The position numbers were made by a program, and so were the translations under genes. 64,000 nucleotides of DNA from Pseudomonas huaxiensis (GTDB taxonomy: Bacteria > Pseudomonadota > Gammaproteobacteria > Pseudomonadales > Pseudomonadaceae). Numbering within the stretch: position 1 is the stretch's first letter; each line of letters starts with the position of its first letter. The stretch lies in the NCBI RefSeq assembly GCF_003231275.1, contig NZ_QKVL01000021.1, forward strand, positions 42,866-106,865, in the 5' to 3' direction. Under the pieces are notes generated by a model, which saw only the letters and a program-made list of their open reading frames with translations, had not been told where the DNA came from and did not search any database. This document shows positions 18,263 to 27,213 of the stretch, piece after piece.

Positions 18263-19476
18263 TCCTTGTAGGCTTTCAGCGCATTCAGGCGGGCTTTCTT
18301 CAGTGCTTCTCCCAGTGCCTGTCCGGTGTAGCCCTGCTGCACCAGCGGCTGCACAGCCACTTCTCTAGCCGCCGCTGCCGCGCCGCGCAGATATTCCGCC
18401 TGGGGATAAGCGCGATCCTCCAGCCCCAGCCGACCCCGCGCATCCATTTCGCAAGCGGCAATAAACTCTTCGAACCGCTGTGGGCGCCGATACACGTCGA
18501 AACGTTGCAGCAGCTCCAGCAAGGTCGAGGGCTTCAGTTCCAGTGCGCGGTGGCCGTGGGTGTGGAACTCGCCTACCAGCAGCGCCAGTTCCTGGCAGTC
18601 ACGCGGTGCCTTGAAGCGCTGGTTGACCGCTTCAATCAATTTCAGGCCGCGATGTTCATGGGCGATATGCCGGGGCCATTCGGCTTCCGGTGTGGTGCCC
18701 TTGCCCAGGTCATGGAGCAGGCAGGCCCAGCGTACGGTCAGTGGATGCTCATGCCGCGCGGCTTGCTCCAGCACTGCAAGTGTATGGGCTCCGGTATCGA
18801 TTTCCGGGTGATGGGCGGCGGGCTGGGGCACGCCGAACAGGGCGTCCAACTCGGGTATCAGTTGCTTGAGTGCGCCGCAGTCGCGCAGGACCTGAATGAA
18901 TACCTGGGGGGCGTCTTCCATCATCGCGCGGGAAATTTCTTTCCAGCTGCGCTCTGCGGTGAGGGCCTGCAATTCACCTGATTCGCTCAACTGGCGCATC
19001 AGTTCCAGGGTTTCGGGGGCCACGCTAAAACCGAGTCCGGCGAAGCGCGCAGCGAAGCGGGCAACGCGCAGGACCCGCAGAGGATCTTCGGCGAACGCGG
19101 GTGAAACATGACGGAGAATGCGGTCTTCGAGGTCTTTCTTGCCGTTGTAGGGATCGGTCAGATTACCGTCGCCGTCTTCGGCCATGGCGTTGATGGTGAG
19201 GTCGCGGCGGATCAGGTCCTGCTCAAGGGTGACCTCCGGGCTGGCATGGAACGTAAAGCCGCCGTAGCCAACGCCACTCTTGCGCTCGGTGCGGGCGAGA
19301 GCATATTCCTCGCCGCTCTTGGGGTGTAGGAACACCGGGAAATCACTGCCCACCGGGCGAAAGCCCTGGGCCTGCATCTGTTCGACCGTGGCGCCAACCA
19401 CGACCCAGTCGTTGTCGGTGACCGGCCTGCCGAGCAGGCGGTCGCGCACGGCGCCGCCGACTTTGTAAATCTGCAT
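18247..19476 (-). CDS. cca: Multifunctional CCA tRNA nucleotidyltransferase/2'3'-cyclic phosphodiesterase
   Basis: The protein adds or repairs the 3'-CCA of tRNAs without a template. The 409 residues begin with the class II nucleotidyltransferase signature GGAVRDRLLGRPVTDNDWVV (carboxylates of the active site), followed by RRDLTINAMA and RILRHVSPAFAEDPLRVLR. The C-terminal HD domain (HTLAVLEQAARHEHPLTVRW then HDLGKGTTP) is the phosphohydrolase part found in the E. coli type. The start at 19476 has GGAGG six bases upstream; the upstream in-frame start eight codons earlier is not needed. Confidence 0.96.
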   Translation of the reverse strand: MQIYKVGGAVRDRLLGRPVTDNDWVVVGATVEQMQAQGFRPVGSDFPVFLHPKSGEEYALARTERKSGVGYGGFTFHASPEVTLEQDLIRRDLTINAMAEDGDGNLTDPYNGKKDLEDRILRHVSPAFAEDPLRVLRVARFAARFAGLGFSVAPETLELMRQLSESGELQALTAERSWKEISRAMMEDAPQVFIQVLRDCGALKQLIPELDALFGVPQPAAHHPEIDTGAHTLAVLEQAARHEHPLTVRWACLLHDLGKGTTPEAEWPRHIAHEHRGLKLIEAVNQRFKAPRDCQELALLVGEFHTHGHRALELKPSTLLELLQRFDVYRRPQRFEEFIAACEMDARGRLGLEDRAYPQAEYLRGAAAAAREVAVQPLVQQGYTGQALGEALKKARLNALKAYKENAAN

Positions 19477-19536
19477 GAAAAACCTCCGTAGATGCCCCAC
19501 AGGATAACCTGTGTGACATCACGGAGGCTGCCTGGG

Positions 19537-21099
19537 TTACAGGTGGACGACGGCGAGGTCGAGGCGACCGTGGTCACCCTCGGAGTGCTCCCCCCGTGGC
19601 GGAACATGATGGGTTTTCATGATCTGCTCGCCCTGCAGGGTTTCGAGGTGAATATCGAAGCCCCAGAGACGGTGCAGGTGCTTGAGGACTTCCTCGGTTG
19701 AGTCGCCCAGTGGTTTGCGGTCGTGTTGTTGGTGGCGCAGGGTGAGTGAGCGATCGCCGCGGCGGTCGATGCTCCAGATCTGCACGTTGGGTTCGCGATT
19801 GCCGAGGTTGTACTGGGCCGCCAGGGTTTCGCGAATGACGCGGTAACCGCTCTCGTCATGGATTGCCGGGACCAGCAGATCGTCGCGCTGATCGTCATCC
19901 ATGATGCTGAACAGTTTCAGATCACGAATGACCTTGGGCGAGAGGTACTGCAGGATGAAGCTCTCGTCCTTGAAGCTGCTCATGGCGAACTTGATGGCGG
20001 ACAGCCAGTCGCTGCCGGCGATGTCGGGGAACCAGTGGCGGTCCTCTTCGGTAGGGTGCTCGCAAATGCGGCGAATGTCGGTGTACATGGCGAACCCCAG
20101 CGCATAGGGGTTGATGCCGCTGTAGTAGGGGCTGTCGAAGCCGGGCTGGAACACCACGCTGGTGTGGGACTGGAGGAATTCCATCATGAAGCCGTCAGTG
20201 ACCAGGCCTTCGTCGTACAGGTCGTTCATCAGCGTGTAGTGCCAGAAGGTTGCCCAGCCTTCGTTCATTACCTGGGTCTGGCGCTGTGGATAGAAATACT
20301 GGGCGATCTTGCGCACGATGCGCACGATCTCACGCTGCCAGGGCTCCAGCAGCGGCGCATGTTTCTCGATGAAGTAGAGGATGTTTTCCTGAGGCTCGGC
20401 GGGGAAGCGCCCGGCGTCCTTGTCGCTGGACTTGTCGGCCCCTTTCGGAATGGTGCGCCACAGGTCGTTGATCTGCTTCTGCAGGTGCTCTTCGCGGTCT
20501 TTCTGTCGACGTCGCTCTTCTTCGGCGGAAATCGGGTAAGGCCGTTTGTAGCGGTCGACGCCGTAGTTCATCAGGGCGTGGCAGGAGTCCAGCAGGTCTT
20601 CCACGGCATCGATACCGTGGCGCTCCTCGCACTGGGTGATGTACTGCTTGGCGAACACCAGGTAATCGATGATCGAACTGGCGTCGGTCCAGGTGCGGAA
20701 CAGGTAGTTGCCCTTGAAGAAACTGTTGTGCCCATAGCAGGCGTGAGCCACCACCAGGGCCTGCATGCAGATGGTGTTTTCCTCCATCAGGTAAGCGATG
20801 CAGGGGTCGGAGTTGATCACGATCTCGTAGGCCAGGCCCATCTGACCGCGGCTATAGGATTTTTCCGTGCTCAGGAAGTGCTTGCCGTAGGACCAGTGGT
20901 GATAGCCCAGCGGCATGCCCACCGAGGCGTAGGCGTCCATCATCTGCTCGGCGGTGATCACTTCGATCTGGTTGGGGTAAGTGTCCAGGGCGTAACGCTC
21001 TGCCAGGCGGCTGATCTCGCGGTCATAAGCCTGGATGAGCTCGAACGTCCACTCGGACCCGGTGGAAATGGGATGGCGTTTCTGCTCTCTGGCGGTCAT
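19537..21099 (-). CDS. SpoVR family protein
   Basis: This 520-residue cytoplasmic protein belongs to the SpoVR/YcgB family. Recognisable segments are the N-terminal WTFELIQAYDREISRLAE, an acidic/His-rich central region (CYGHNSFFKGNYLF, MNEGWATFWHY) and YSGINPYALGFAMY. It is the last gene of a three-gene block with yeaH and prkA that occurs widely in proteobacteria and is stress- or stationary-phase-induced in E. coli. The start overlaps the yeaH stop by four bases. The biochemical activity is unknown. Confidence 0.93.
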   Translation of the reverse strand: MTAREQKRHPISTGSEWTFELIQAYDREISRLAERYALDTYPNQIEVITAEQMMDAYASVGMPLGYHHWSYGKHFLSTEKSYSRGQMGLAYEIVINSDPCIAYLMEENTICMQALVVAHACYGHNSFFKGNYLFRTWTDASSIIDYLVFAKQYITQCEERHGIDAVEDLLDSCHALMNYGVDRYKRPYPISAEEERRRQKDREEHLQKQINDLWRTIPKGADKSSDKDAGRFPAEPQENILYFIEKHAPLLEPWQREIVRIVRKIAQYFYPQRQTQVMNEGWATFWHYTLMNDLYDEGLVTDGFMMEFLQSHTSVVFQPGFDSPYYSGINPYALGFAMYTDIRRICEHPTEEDRHWFPDIAGSDWLSAIKFAMSSFKDESFILQYLSPKVIRDLKLFSIMDDDQRDDLLVPAIHDESGYRVIRETLAAQYNLGNREPNVQIWSIDRRGDRSLTLRHQQHDRKPLGDSTEEVLKHLHRLWGFDIHLETLQGEQIMKTHHVPPRGEHSEGDHGRLDLAVVHL

Positions 21100-22367
21100 G
21101 TCACTAACCTGCGCTGGAAGAGTTCACGGAAGACCGGATAGATATCGCCGGCCGACACCAACTGTTGCTGGGCGAACGTGTCAGCAAAGGCTTCGCCGAT
21201 ACGTTCGTATTCGTACCAGAGGGCCTGATGTTCGCGGGGCGTGATTTCGACGTAAGTGTAGTACTGCACGAACGGCATGATCTGCTTGCTGAGGATCTCC
21301 CGGCAGATGGGCGAATCGTCGTTCCAGTTGTCACCGTCCGAGGCCTGGGCGGCGTAGATGTTCCACTCGCTGGCCGAATAGCGTTCGGCCATGATTTCCT
21401 GCATCAATTTCAGCGCGCTGGAGACAATGGTGCCGCCGGTTTCGCGTGAATAGAAAAACTCTTCTTCATCCACTTCGCGGGCGCTGGTGTGATGGCGGAT
21501 GAACACCACTTCGATGCGGTCGTAATTTCGCTTCAGGAACAGGTACAGCAGGATGAAGAAGCGCTTGGCGATGTCCTTGGTGGCCTGGGTCATGGAGCCG
21601 GAAACGTCCATGAGGCAGAACATCACTGCCTTGGAACTCGGGTTCGGGTGTTTGACCAGCAGGTTGTACTTGAGGTCGAACGTGTCGAGGAAGGGGATGC
21701 GGTGGATGCGGGCGCTCAGGCGCTCGATTTCCGCTTCGATTTCCTGAATGTCGCCGAAATTGTCGGGTTCCTCGCGTTTCAGCCGCTCCAGTTCTTCCCG
21801 TACCTCACGCAGCCGCGCGCGGCTGCTGCCGGACAAGGCGATGCGCCGGGCATGGGCTGAACGCAAGGTGCGGATGATATTGATGCGCGACGGGTTGCCT
21901 TCGTTGCTGATCCCGGCACGTACGGTCTTGAAGGTGTCGGTGCCGGTCAGGTGGCGTTTGACCAGATTGGGCAGTTCCAGGTCTTCGAACATGAATTCGA
22001 GGAACTCTTCCTGGGTGATCTGGAAGACGAACTCATCCATGCCTTCGCCGGAGTTGCCCGCCTTGCCGCGACCGCCACCCCCGCCGCCGCCTTGTGGGCG
22101 CGGAATGTGCTCGCCGGCGGTGAATTCCTTGTTGCCAGGGTGAACCACGGTTTGTTTGCCACCACGTCCGTGGTGAAGAACGGGTTCGTCGATATCGCGT
22201 CCGGGAATGCTGATCTGCTCACCGTGCTCCATATCGGTAATGGAGCGGCGGCTTACGGCTTCCTCGACGGCTTTCTTGATGTGGTCACGGTAACGCCGCA
22301 GAAAGCGCTGGCGGTTGACCGTGCTCTTGTTCTTGCCGTTCAGGCGTCGGTCGATTACATAGCTCAT
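21096..22367 (-). CDS. yeaH: YeaH/YhbH family protein (DUF444, von Willebrand-like)
   Basis: The 423-residue protein starts MSYVIDRRLNGKNKSTVNRQ and has a Gly-rich stretch (PQGGGGGGGRGKAG, about residue 100) and a C-terminal VWA-like domain with the MIDAS-type motif DVSGSMTQATK and the FIRHHTSAREVDEEEFF segment. It is the usual partner of the PrkA-type kinase. Start ATG 22365-22367 was chosen over one 11 codons upstream because it gives the family's normal N-terminus and is preceded by GGAGGGG. The mechanism is unknown. Confidence 0.93.
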   Translation of the reverse strand: MSYVIDRRLNGKNKSTVNRQRFLRRYRDHIKKAVEEAVSRRSITDMEHGEQISIPGRDIDEPVLHHGRGGKQTVVHPGNKEFTAGEHIPRPQGGGGGGGRGKAGNSGEGMDEFVFQITQEEFLEFMFEDLELPNLVKRHLTGTDTFKTVRAGISNEGNPSRINIIRTLRSAHARRIALSGSSRARLREVREELERLKREEPDNFGDIQEIEAEIERLSARIHRIPFLDTFDLKYNLLVKHPNPSSKAVMFCLMDVSGSMTQATKDIAKRFFILLYLFLKRNYDRIEVVFIRHHTSAREVDEEEFFYSRETGGTIVSSALKLMQEIMAERYSASEWNIYAAQASDGDNWNDDSPICREILSKQIMPFVQYYTYVEITPREHQALWYEYERIGEAFADTFAQQQLVSAGDIYPVFRELFQRRLVT

Positions 22368-22379
22368 GGGCCCCTCCGG

Positions 22380-22500
22380 TAATGCAGCCGCAAGCGTCAA
22401 GCTACGCGCTGCAAGTAAAAGCCTTCGCCTCGGCCATGAGCTGTGCGGTGTGCCTGGGCACCCCGCGAACAGCTCGTGGCTTGTGGCTTACAGCTGACAG
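22380..22500. repeat. Degenerate AGCTTG-type low-complexity repeat between prkA and yeaH
   Basis: The 136-base gap is filled by variants of a short unit: GTCAAGCTACGCGCTGCAAG on one side and CGTGGCTTGTGGCTTACAGC, then TGACAGCTTTTAC, on the other, in opposite orientation. They give a long imperfect hairpin. Such AGCTTGCAGCTT-like tracts recur between genes in Pseudomonas genomes. It separates prkA from yeaH and might reduce read-through. Confidence 0.5.
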
Positions 22501-22503
22501 CTT

Positions 22504-24426
22504 TTACTGGGATTTTCTGACCCGCAGGTACCATTCCGAGAGCAGGCGAACCTGTTTGTCCGTGTAGCCGCGCTCCACCATCCGCGTAACGAAGTCGTTG
22601 TGTTTCTGTTGATCCTCTTTGCTGGCCTTGGCGTTGAAGCTGATGACGGGCAGGAGATCCTCGGTGTTGGAGAACATTTTCTTCTCGATGACCACCCGCA
22701 GTTTTTCGTAGCTGAGCCAGGTCGGGTTCTTGCCGTTGTTGTTGGCCCGGGCGCGCAGTACGAAGTTGACGATCTCGTTGCGGAAATCCTTCGGATTGCT
22801 GATGCCGGCCGGCTTCTCGATTTTCTCCAGTTCTTCGTTGAGGGCGATGCGGTTGAGGATCTCGCCGGTTTCCGGATCGCGGTATTCCTGATCCTGAATC
22901 CAGAAGTCCGCGTACAGCACATAGCGGTCGAAGATGTTCTGGCCGTACTCGCTGTAGGACTCCAGGTAAGCGGTCTGGATTTCCTTGCCGATGAACTCGA
23001 TGTAGCGCGGCGCCAGGTATTCCTTCAGGAAGCGCAGGTAGCGTTCGCGCACTTCGGCCGGGAATTGCTCCTGCTCGATCTGCTGTTCCAGCACGTACAG
23101 CAGGTGAACCGGGTTGGCCGCCACTTCATGAGGGTCGAAGTTGAACACCTTCGACAGGATCTTGAAGGCGAAGCGGGTCGACAGGCCGTTCATGCCTTCG
23201 TCTACGCCAGCGCTGTCGCGGTACTCCTGGATCGACTTGGCTTTTGGATCGGTGTCCTTGAGGTTTTCACCGTCATAGACGCGCATTTTCGAGTAGATGT
23301 TCGAGTTTTCCGGCTCTTTGAGGCGCGAGAGCACGGTGAACTGAGCGAGCATCTTCAGGGTGTCAGGCGCGCAATGAGCCTTGGCCAGGGAGCTGTTGAA
23401 CAGGAGCTTGTCGTAGATCTTGATTTCGTCACTGACGCGCAGGCAATACGGCACCTTGACGATGTAGATCCGGTCGATGAACGCCTCGTTGTTCTTGTTG
23501 TTGCGGAAGCTGTGCCATTCCGATTCGTTGGAGTGGGCCAGCAGGATCCCGGAGTAAGGGATCGCGCCCAGGCCTTCGGTACTGTTGTAGTTGCCTTCCT
23601 GGGTCGCGGTCAGCAGCGGGTGCAGGACCTTGATCGGCGCCTTGAACATCTCGACGAATTCCATCAGGCCCTGGTTGGCCCGGCACAGTGCGCCCGAGTA
23701 GCTGTAGGCATCGGCGTCGTTCTGCGGGAATTCCTCGAGCTTGCGAATATCCACCTTGCCCACGAGGGCCGAGATGTCCTGGTTGTTCTCGTCGCCCGGC
23801 TCGGTCTTGGCCACGGCGATCTGGTTGAGGATCGAAGGGTAGAGCTTGACCACCTTGAACTGGCTGATGTCGCCGCCGAATTCGGCCAGGCGCTTGGTCG
23901 CCCAAGGAGACATGATGGTGCTCAGGTAGCGACGCGGGATGCCGAAATCTTCTTCCAGAATCGCGCCATCCTCGGTGGCATTGAACAGCCCCAGTGGTGA
24001 CTCGAAAACCGGCGAGCCCTTGATGGCGTAGAAGGGCACCTTCTCGATCAGTTGCTTGAGTTTTTCCGCCAGGGACGATTTACCGCCACCTACCGGGCCG
24101 AGCAGATAAAGGATCTGTTTCTTCTCTTCCAGGCCCTGCGCAGCATGGCGGAAGTAGGAAACGATCTGATCGATGCATTCCTCCATGCCATGGAAATCTT
24201 CGAAGGCCGGATAACGCCGGATGACCTTGTTGGAGAAAATTCGCGACAACCTGGAGTTGTTCGAGGTGTCGACCAGTTCCGGCTCCCCGATGGCCATGAG
24301 CAGACGCTCAGCCGCTGAGGCGTATGCGCTGCGGTCGTTCTTGCAGAGCTCTAGATACTCCTGCAGCGAGAGCTCTTCCTGACGGGTGGACTCGAAGCGT
24401 TGTTGGAAGTGGCTAAAAATACTCAT
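22504..24426 (-). CDS. prkA: PrkA family serine protein kinase (YeaG)
   Basis: The 640-residue cytoplasmic protein has an AAA+ N-terminal module with Walker A GPVGGGKSS at 110-118 and a C-terminal kinase-like PrkA domain (about 390-640). YeaG in E. coli works in stationary-phase and nitrogen-starvation survival. The N-terminus MSIFSHFQQRFESTRQEELS is characteristic. It is the first gene of the prkA-yeaH-spoVR block. The ATG is preceded by GAGGTGACGTC. Published work disputes whether members are protein kinases or ATP-dependent proteases, so the product name follows convention. Confidence 0.95.
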   Translation of the reverse strand: MSIFSHFQQRFESTRQEELSLQEYLELCKNDRSAYASAAERLLMAIGEPELVDTSNNSRLSRIFSNKVIRRYPAFEDFHGMEECIDQIVSYFRHAAQGLEEKKQILYLLGPVGGGKSSLAEKLKQLIEKVPFYAIKGSPVFESPLGLFNATEDGAILEEDFGIPRRYLSTIMSPWATKRLAEFGGDISQFKVVKLYPSILNQIAVAKTEPGDENNQDISALVGKVDIRKLEEFPQNDADAYSYSGALCRANQGLMEFVEMFKAPIKVLHPLLTATQEGNYNSTEGLGAIPYSGILLAHSNESEWHSFRNNKNNEAFIDRIYIVKVPYCLRVSDEIKIYDKLLFNSSLAKAHCAPDTLKMLAQFTVLSRLKEPENSNIYSKMRVYDGENLKDTDPKAKSIQEYRDSAGVDEGMNGLSTRFAFKILSKVFNFDPHEVAANPVHLLYVLEQQIEQEQFPAEVRERYLRFLKEYLAPRYIEFIGKEIQTAYLESYSEYGQNIFDRYVLYADFWIQDQEYRDPETGEILNRIALNEELEKIEKPAGISNPKDFRNEIVNFVLRARANNNGKNPTWLSYEKLRVVIEKKMFSNTEDLLPVISFNAKASKEDQQKHNDFVTRMVERGYTDKQVRLLSEWYLRVRKSQ

Positions 24427-24707
24427 GACGTCACCTCGCTCGATACGTGGAGCCGACGCCGGATCAGTCAGCTGATGCTGGCATGCAATCGGGATGGACG
24501 ATTGCTGTATACCCCCCAGAACACCTTGAAATCGCTACCGATGACCCGCACGCCGGTGTACCGGCTCTCCCCTTTTTGGATGGCCTGGGCTTAAGGATAG
24601 TTCGTAATCCGGGAGGTCAAGGACGGAAGGGCGATAAGTTCGCCATGACCGTTCGTCTGGTCAGGCGCGAGCCCGCACGGGACGCGGGCTGCGGGGAATT
24701 TAAAAAA

Positions 24708-25037
24708 TTATTCGGGCGTCCCTTGGCTGGTTTCCGCCGGGTAGGTGCCGCGCCACAACTCGAAACCACCGTCGAGGCTGTAGACCTCCGAGAAGCCCTG
24801 GCCAGCCAGGTACGCCGCTGCGTTCTGGCTCGAGTTGCCGTGGTAGCAGACCACCACGGTGGGCGCATCCAGGTCGGCGTTGCGGATGAAGTCGGCAACC
24901 GAGTGGTTGTCCAGGTGATGGGAGCCTGCGATGTGGCCAGTGGCGTAGCTTTGGGGGTCGCGAATATCGACCACGACCGCACCTTGTTCACGCAGCGCCT
25001 GGGCCTGCTCGGGAGGGATGCGTTTGAATTCGCTCAT
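24708..25037 (-). CDS. glpE: Thiosulfate sulfurtransferase GlpE
   Basis: This single-domain rhodanese (109 aa) moves sulfane sulfur from thiosulfate to cyanide or thiol acceptors such as thioredoxin. The active-site Cys64 sits in VVCYHGNSSQ, the short loop typical of GlpE. The ATG is at 25035-25037, preceded by GGAAACC; longer in-frame extensions upstream run through the apaH gene and are not real. It lies 32 bases past apaH at the end of the lptD-surA-pdxA-rsmA-apaGH run. The following 281 bases up to prkA hold no gene. Confidence 0.95.
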   Translation of the reverse strand: MSEFKRIPPEQAQALREQGAVVVDIRDPQSYATGHIAGSHHLDNHSVADFIRNADLDAPTVVVCYHGNSSQNAAAYLAGQGFSEVYSLDGGFELWRGTYPAETSQGTPE

Positions 25038-25069
25038 GGGGCGGTTTCCTTCAACAGTGAAGGGCCATT

Positions 25070-25927
25070 CTAGCCGTTTGTGTGGGGCGTGGCAGGTGGG
25101 GTCGGGGTGCCTTTCGGCTTGCAGTCGCAGCGCTGGAATTCGCCACTGTCGACATTCATCAGGGTCATGGCGCCGCCCCACACGCAGCCGGTGTCCAGGG
25201 CAAAGACCCCGGGCGCATTGCAGCGGCCTTCGAGGGCCGCCCAGTGGCCGAAGATGATCTTCACGTGCCGCGAGCGGCGGTCCTTGTGGGCGAACCAGGG
25301 CTTGTAGCCGGGCAGGGCGGTGTCGGCGCCTTCCTTGCCCTTGAGGTCGAGCTTGCCGTCTGCGGTGCAGAAGCGCATGCGGGTGAAGTAGTTGGTGATG
25401 ACGCGCAGGCGGCTGACGCCGGTCAGGTCCTTGTTCCACTTGGCGGGCTCGTTACCGTACATACCGTCCAGGTAAGGTTTGAGGCGATTGTCGTCACGCA
25501 ATACCTCTTCGACCTCGGCGGCCAGGGCCAGAGCCTTGGCCAGGGTCCATTGCGGAGGAATGCCGGCGTGAACCATCACGGTGCCGCGGGCCTCGTCGAA
25601 ATGCAGCAGCTTCTGCCGGCGAAGCCAGTCCATCAGTTCCGGGGCGTCCGGTGCATCAAGCACTTCGCGCAGGGTATCGCTCTTTTTCAGTCGCTCGATG
25701 TTGTGCCAGGCCGCCAGCAGGTGCAGGTCGTGATTACCCAGTACGCAGACCAGCGAGTCGCGCATGCCATAGAGGAAGCGCAAGGTTTCCAGGGACTGCG
25801 GGCCACGATTGACCAAATCGCCCACCAGCCACAGACGATCGACGGCGGGGTTGAAGTTGACTCGTTCGAGCAGGCACTTTAGCGGCTCCAGGCAGCCCTG
25901 CAGATCGCCGACGGCATACGTCGCCAT
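25070..25927 (-). CDS. apaH: Bis(5'-nucleosyl)-tetraphosphatase, symmetrical (ApaH)
   Basis: ApaH cleaves Ap4A to two ADP and also removes Np4 caps from RNA. The 285-residue metallophosphatase shows the motifs GDLQGC, LVGDLVNRGPQSLETL, LGNHDLHLL and HAGIPPQWTL. It overlaps the apaG stop by one base, as in E. coli apaGH. The C-terminal tail is Lys/Pro/Thr-rich. Confidence 0.96.
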   Translation of the reverse strand: MATYAVGDLQGCLEPLKCLLERVNFNPAVDRLWLVGDLVNRGPQSLETLRFLYGMRDSLVCVLGNHDLHLLAAWHNIERLKKSDTLREVLDAPDAPELMDWLRRQKLLHFDEARGTVMVHAGIPPQWTLAKALALAAEVEEVLRDDNRLKPYLDGMYGNEPAKWNKDLTGVSRLRVITNYFTRMRFCTADGKLDLKGKEGADTALPGYKPWFAHKDRRSRHVKIIFGHWAALEGRCNAPGVFALDTGCVWGGAMTLMNVDSGEFQRCDCKPKGTPTPPATPHTNG

Positions 25928-26307
25928 CAGTGCAGGGCCCCGGGAACGGCAAGGCGGAACGGCGCGATCACCGCTTCGAAGCGCACGCCGTCTTCGGCGA
26001 ACATCTGGTAGCTGCCTTGCATGGTGCCGACCTTGGCGGACAGCACCGCACCGCTGCTGTAGGTGTGGCTCTGGCCCGGTGCGATCAGTGGCTGCTGCCC
26101 CACCACGCCGTCTCCGCGAATCTCTTCCACCTTGCCGCTGCCATGGGTGATGACCCAGTGACGGGAGATCAGCTTGGCCGCCACGGCGCCGTTGTTGCTC
26201 ACCGTGATGGTATAGGCGAACGCAAACTGCTCGTTCTCGAGGTTGGACTGTTCCGGGAGGAAGCGGGTGACGACGCTGACGTCGACCTGATAGCGCGGTT
26301 CGGACAT
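25927..26307 (-). CDS. apaG: Co2+/Mg2+ efflux protein ApaG
   Basis: The 126-residue protein has a fibronectin-III-like beta fold with the segments RYQVDVSVVTRFLPEQSN, HWVITHGSGKVEEIRGDGVVG and the C-terminal ARLAVPGALH-type end (FRLAVPGALH here). ATG 26307 gives the usual start MSEPRYQVDV; a start five codons earlier is unlikely. It is coupled to apaH by a one-base overlap. The efflux function comes from Salmonella CorD genetics; the biochemical role is uncertain. Confidence 0.95.
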   Translation of the reverse strand: MSEPRYQVDVSVVTRFLPEQSNLENEQFAFAYTITVSNNGAVAAKLISRHWVITHGSGKVEEIRGDGVVGQQPLIAPGQSHTYSSGAVLSAKVGTMQGSYQMFAEDGVRFEAVIAPFRLAVPGALH

Positions 26308-26370
26308 GCGAAGGGCCTTCAATACAAGCGGATGTTGCGAAGAAGTCAGTCTAGGCCATTGGCCGGTGCG

Positions 26371-26399
26371 CCGGCCAGCCTCCGAAGGAAGCTGGCCGG
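26371..26399 (-). other. Hairpin between rsmA and apaG
   Basis: CCGGCCAGC and GCTGGCCGG (9 pairs) flank an 11-base loop just after the rsmA stop. There is no T-tract, so it is probably not a full terminator; it may stabilise the upstream mRNA or lower apaGH expression. Confidence 0.5.
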
Positions 26400-26406
26400 G
26401 CTTGTG

Positions 26407-27213
26407 TTACTTGGCAGGCGCTTGTTCGGCCAGCTTGTCCGCCAGACGGACAAAAGCGGCCAGATCGAGTTGCTCGGGACGCAGGCTGCCGTCGACACCG
26501 GCGGCTTCGATCGCATCGCTGCTGAGCAGAGCCTTCAAGGTGTTGCGCAAGGTCTTGCGGCGCTGGTTGAAGGCTTCGCGAACGACGCGTTCCAGCAGTC
26601 GGTGGTCCTTGGCCGGGTGAGGCAGGGTTTCGTGAGGCACCAGGCGTACGATCGCGGAGTCCACTTTCGGTGGTGGATTGAATGCGCCCGGGCCGACATT
26701 GAACAGGTGCTCGACCCGGCAGTGGTACTGGACCATGATCGACAGACGTCCCCAGTCGCCGCCGCCAGGGCCTGCGGCCAGGCGCTCGACCACTTCTTTC
26801 TGCAGCATGAAGTGCATGTCGCGGATCAGGCCGGCGTTGTTCAGCAGGTGGAAGATCAGCGGGGTGGAGATGTTGTACGGCAGGTTACCGACCACTCGCA
26901 GGGCGCGTGGTGCGGCGCCGAGGGTGGTGAAGTCGAACTTCAGCGCGTCGCCCTGGTGCAGGCGGAAGTTGCCGCGGTCGGCGAATTGCTGGTTGAGGAT
27001 TGGCACCAGGTCCTTGTCCAGCTCCACCACGTCCAGTTGCGCGCCGCTGCTCAGCACGCCTTCGGTCAGGGCGCCCTGGCCGGGGCCAATCTCCAGGATG
27101 TGCTCGCCGGCCTTGGCATTGATGGCGCGCAGAATGCGATCGATCACGCCAGCGTCGTGCAGGAAGTTCTGACCGAAGCGCTTGCGCGCCCGGTGTTGGT
27201 ATTGCTCAGTCAT
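26407..27213 (-). CDS. rsmA: 16S rRNA (adenine1518/1519-N6)-dimethyltransferase RsmA (KsgA)
   Basis: RsmA dimethylates two adjacent adenines in helix 45 of 16S rRNA late in 30S assembly. The 268-residue protein has KRFGQNFLHD, the SAM motif EIGPGQGALTEGVL and the catalytic NLPYNISTPL motif. The ATG overlaps the pdxA stop (ATGA). A much longer frame continues upstream through pdxA in the wrong register and is not the gene. Do not confuse it with the translational regulator RsmA/CsrA. Confidence 0.97.
   Translation of the reverse strand: MTEQYQHRARKRFGQNFLHDAGVIDRILRAINAKAGEHILEIGPGQGALTEGVLSSGAQLDVVELDKDLVPILNQQFADRGNFRLHQGDALKFDFTTLGAAPRALRVVGNLPYNISTPLIFHLLNNAGLIRDMHFMLQKEVVERLAAGPGGGDWGRLSIMVQYHCRVEHLFNVGPGAFNPPPKVDSAIVRLVPHETLPHPAKDHRLLERVVREAFNQRRKTLRNTLKALLSSDAIEAAGVDGSLRPEQLDLAAFVRLADKLAEQAPAK

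Noticed and set aside
19477..19500. Earlier start for cca
   Set aside because: The ATG at 19476 has a strong GGAGG and gives the conserved N-terminus MQIYKVGGAVRD.
24503..24518. Sigma-54-like promoter for prkA on the minus strand (TGGGGGGTATACAGCA)
   Set aside because: It keeps GG and GC at the right spacing but departs from TGGCAC and TTGC elsewhere; too weak to call.
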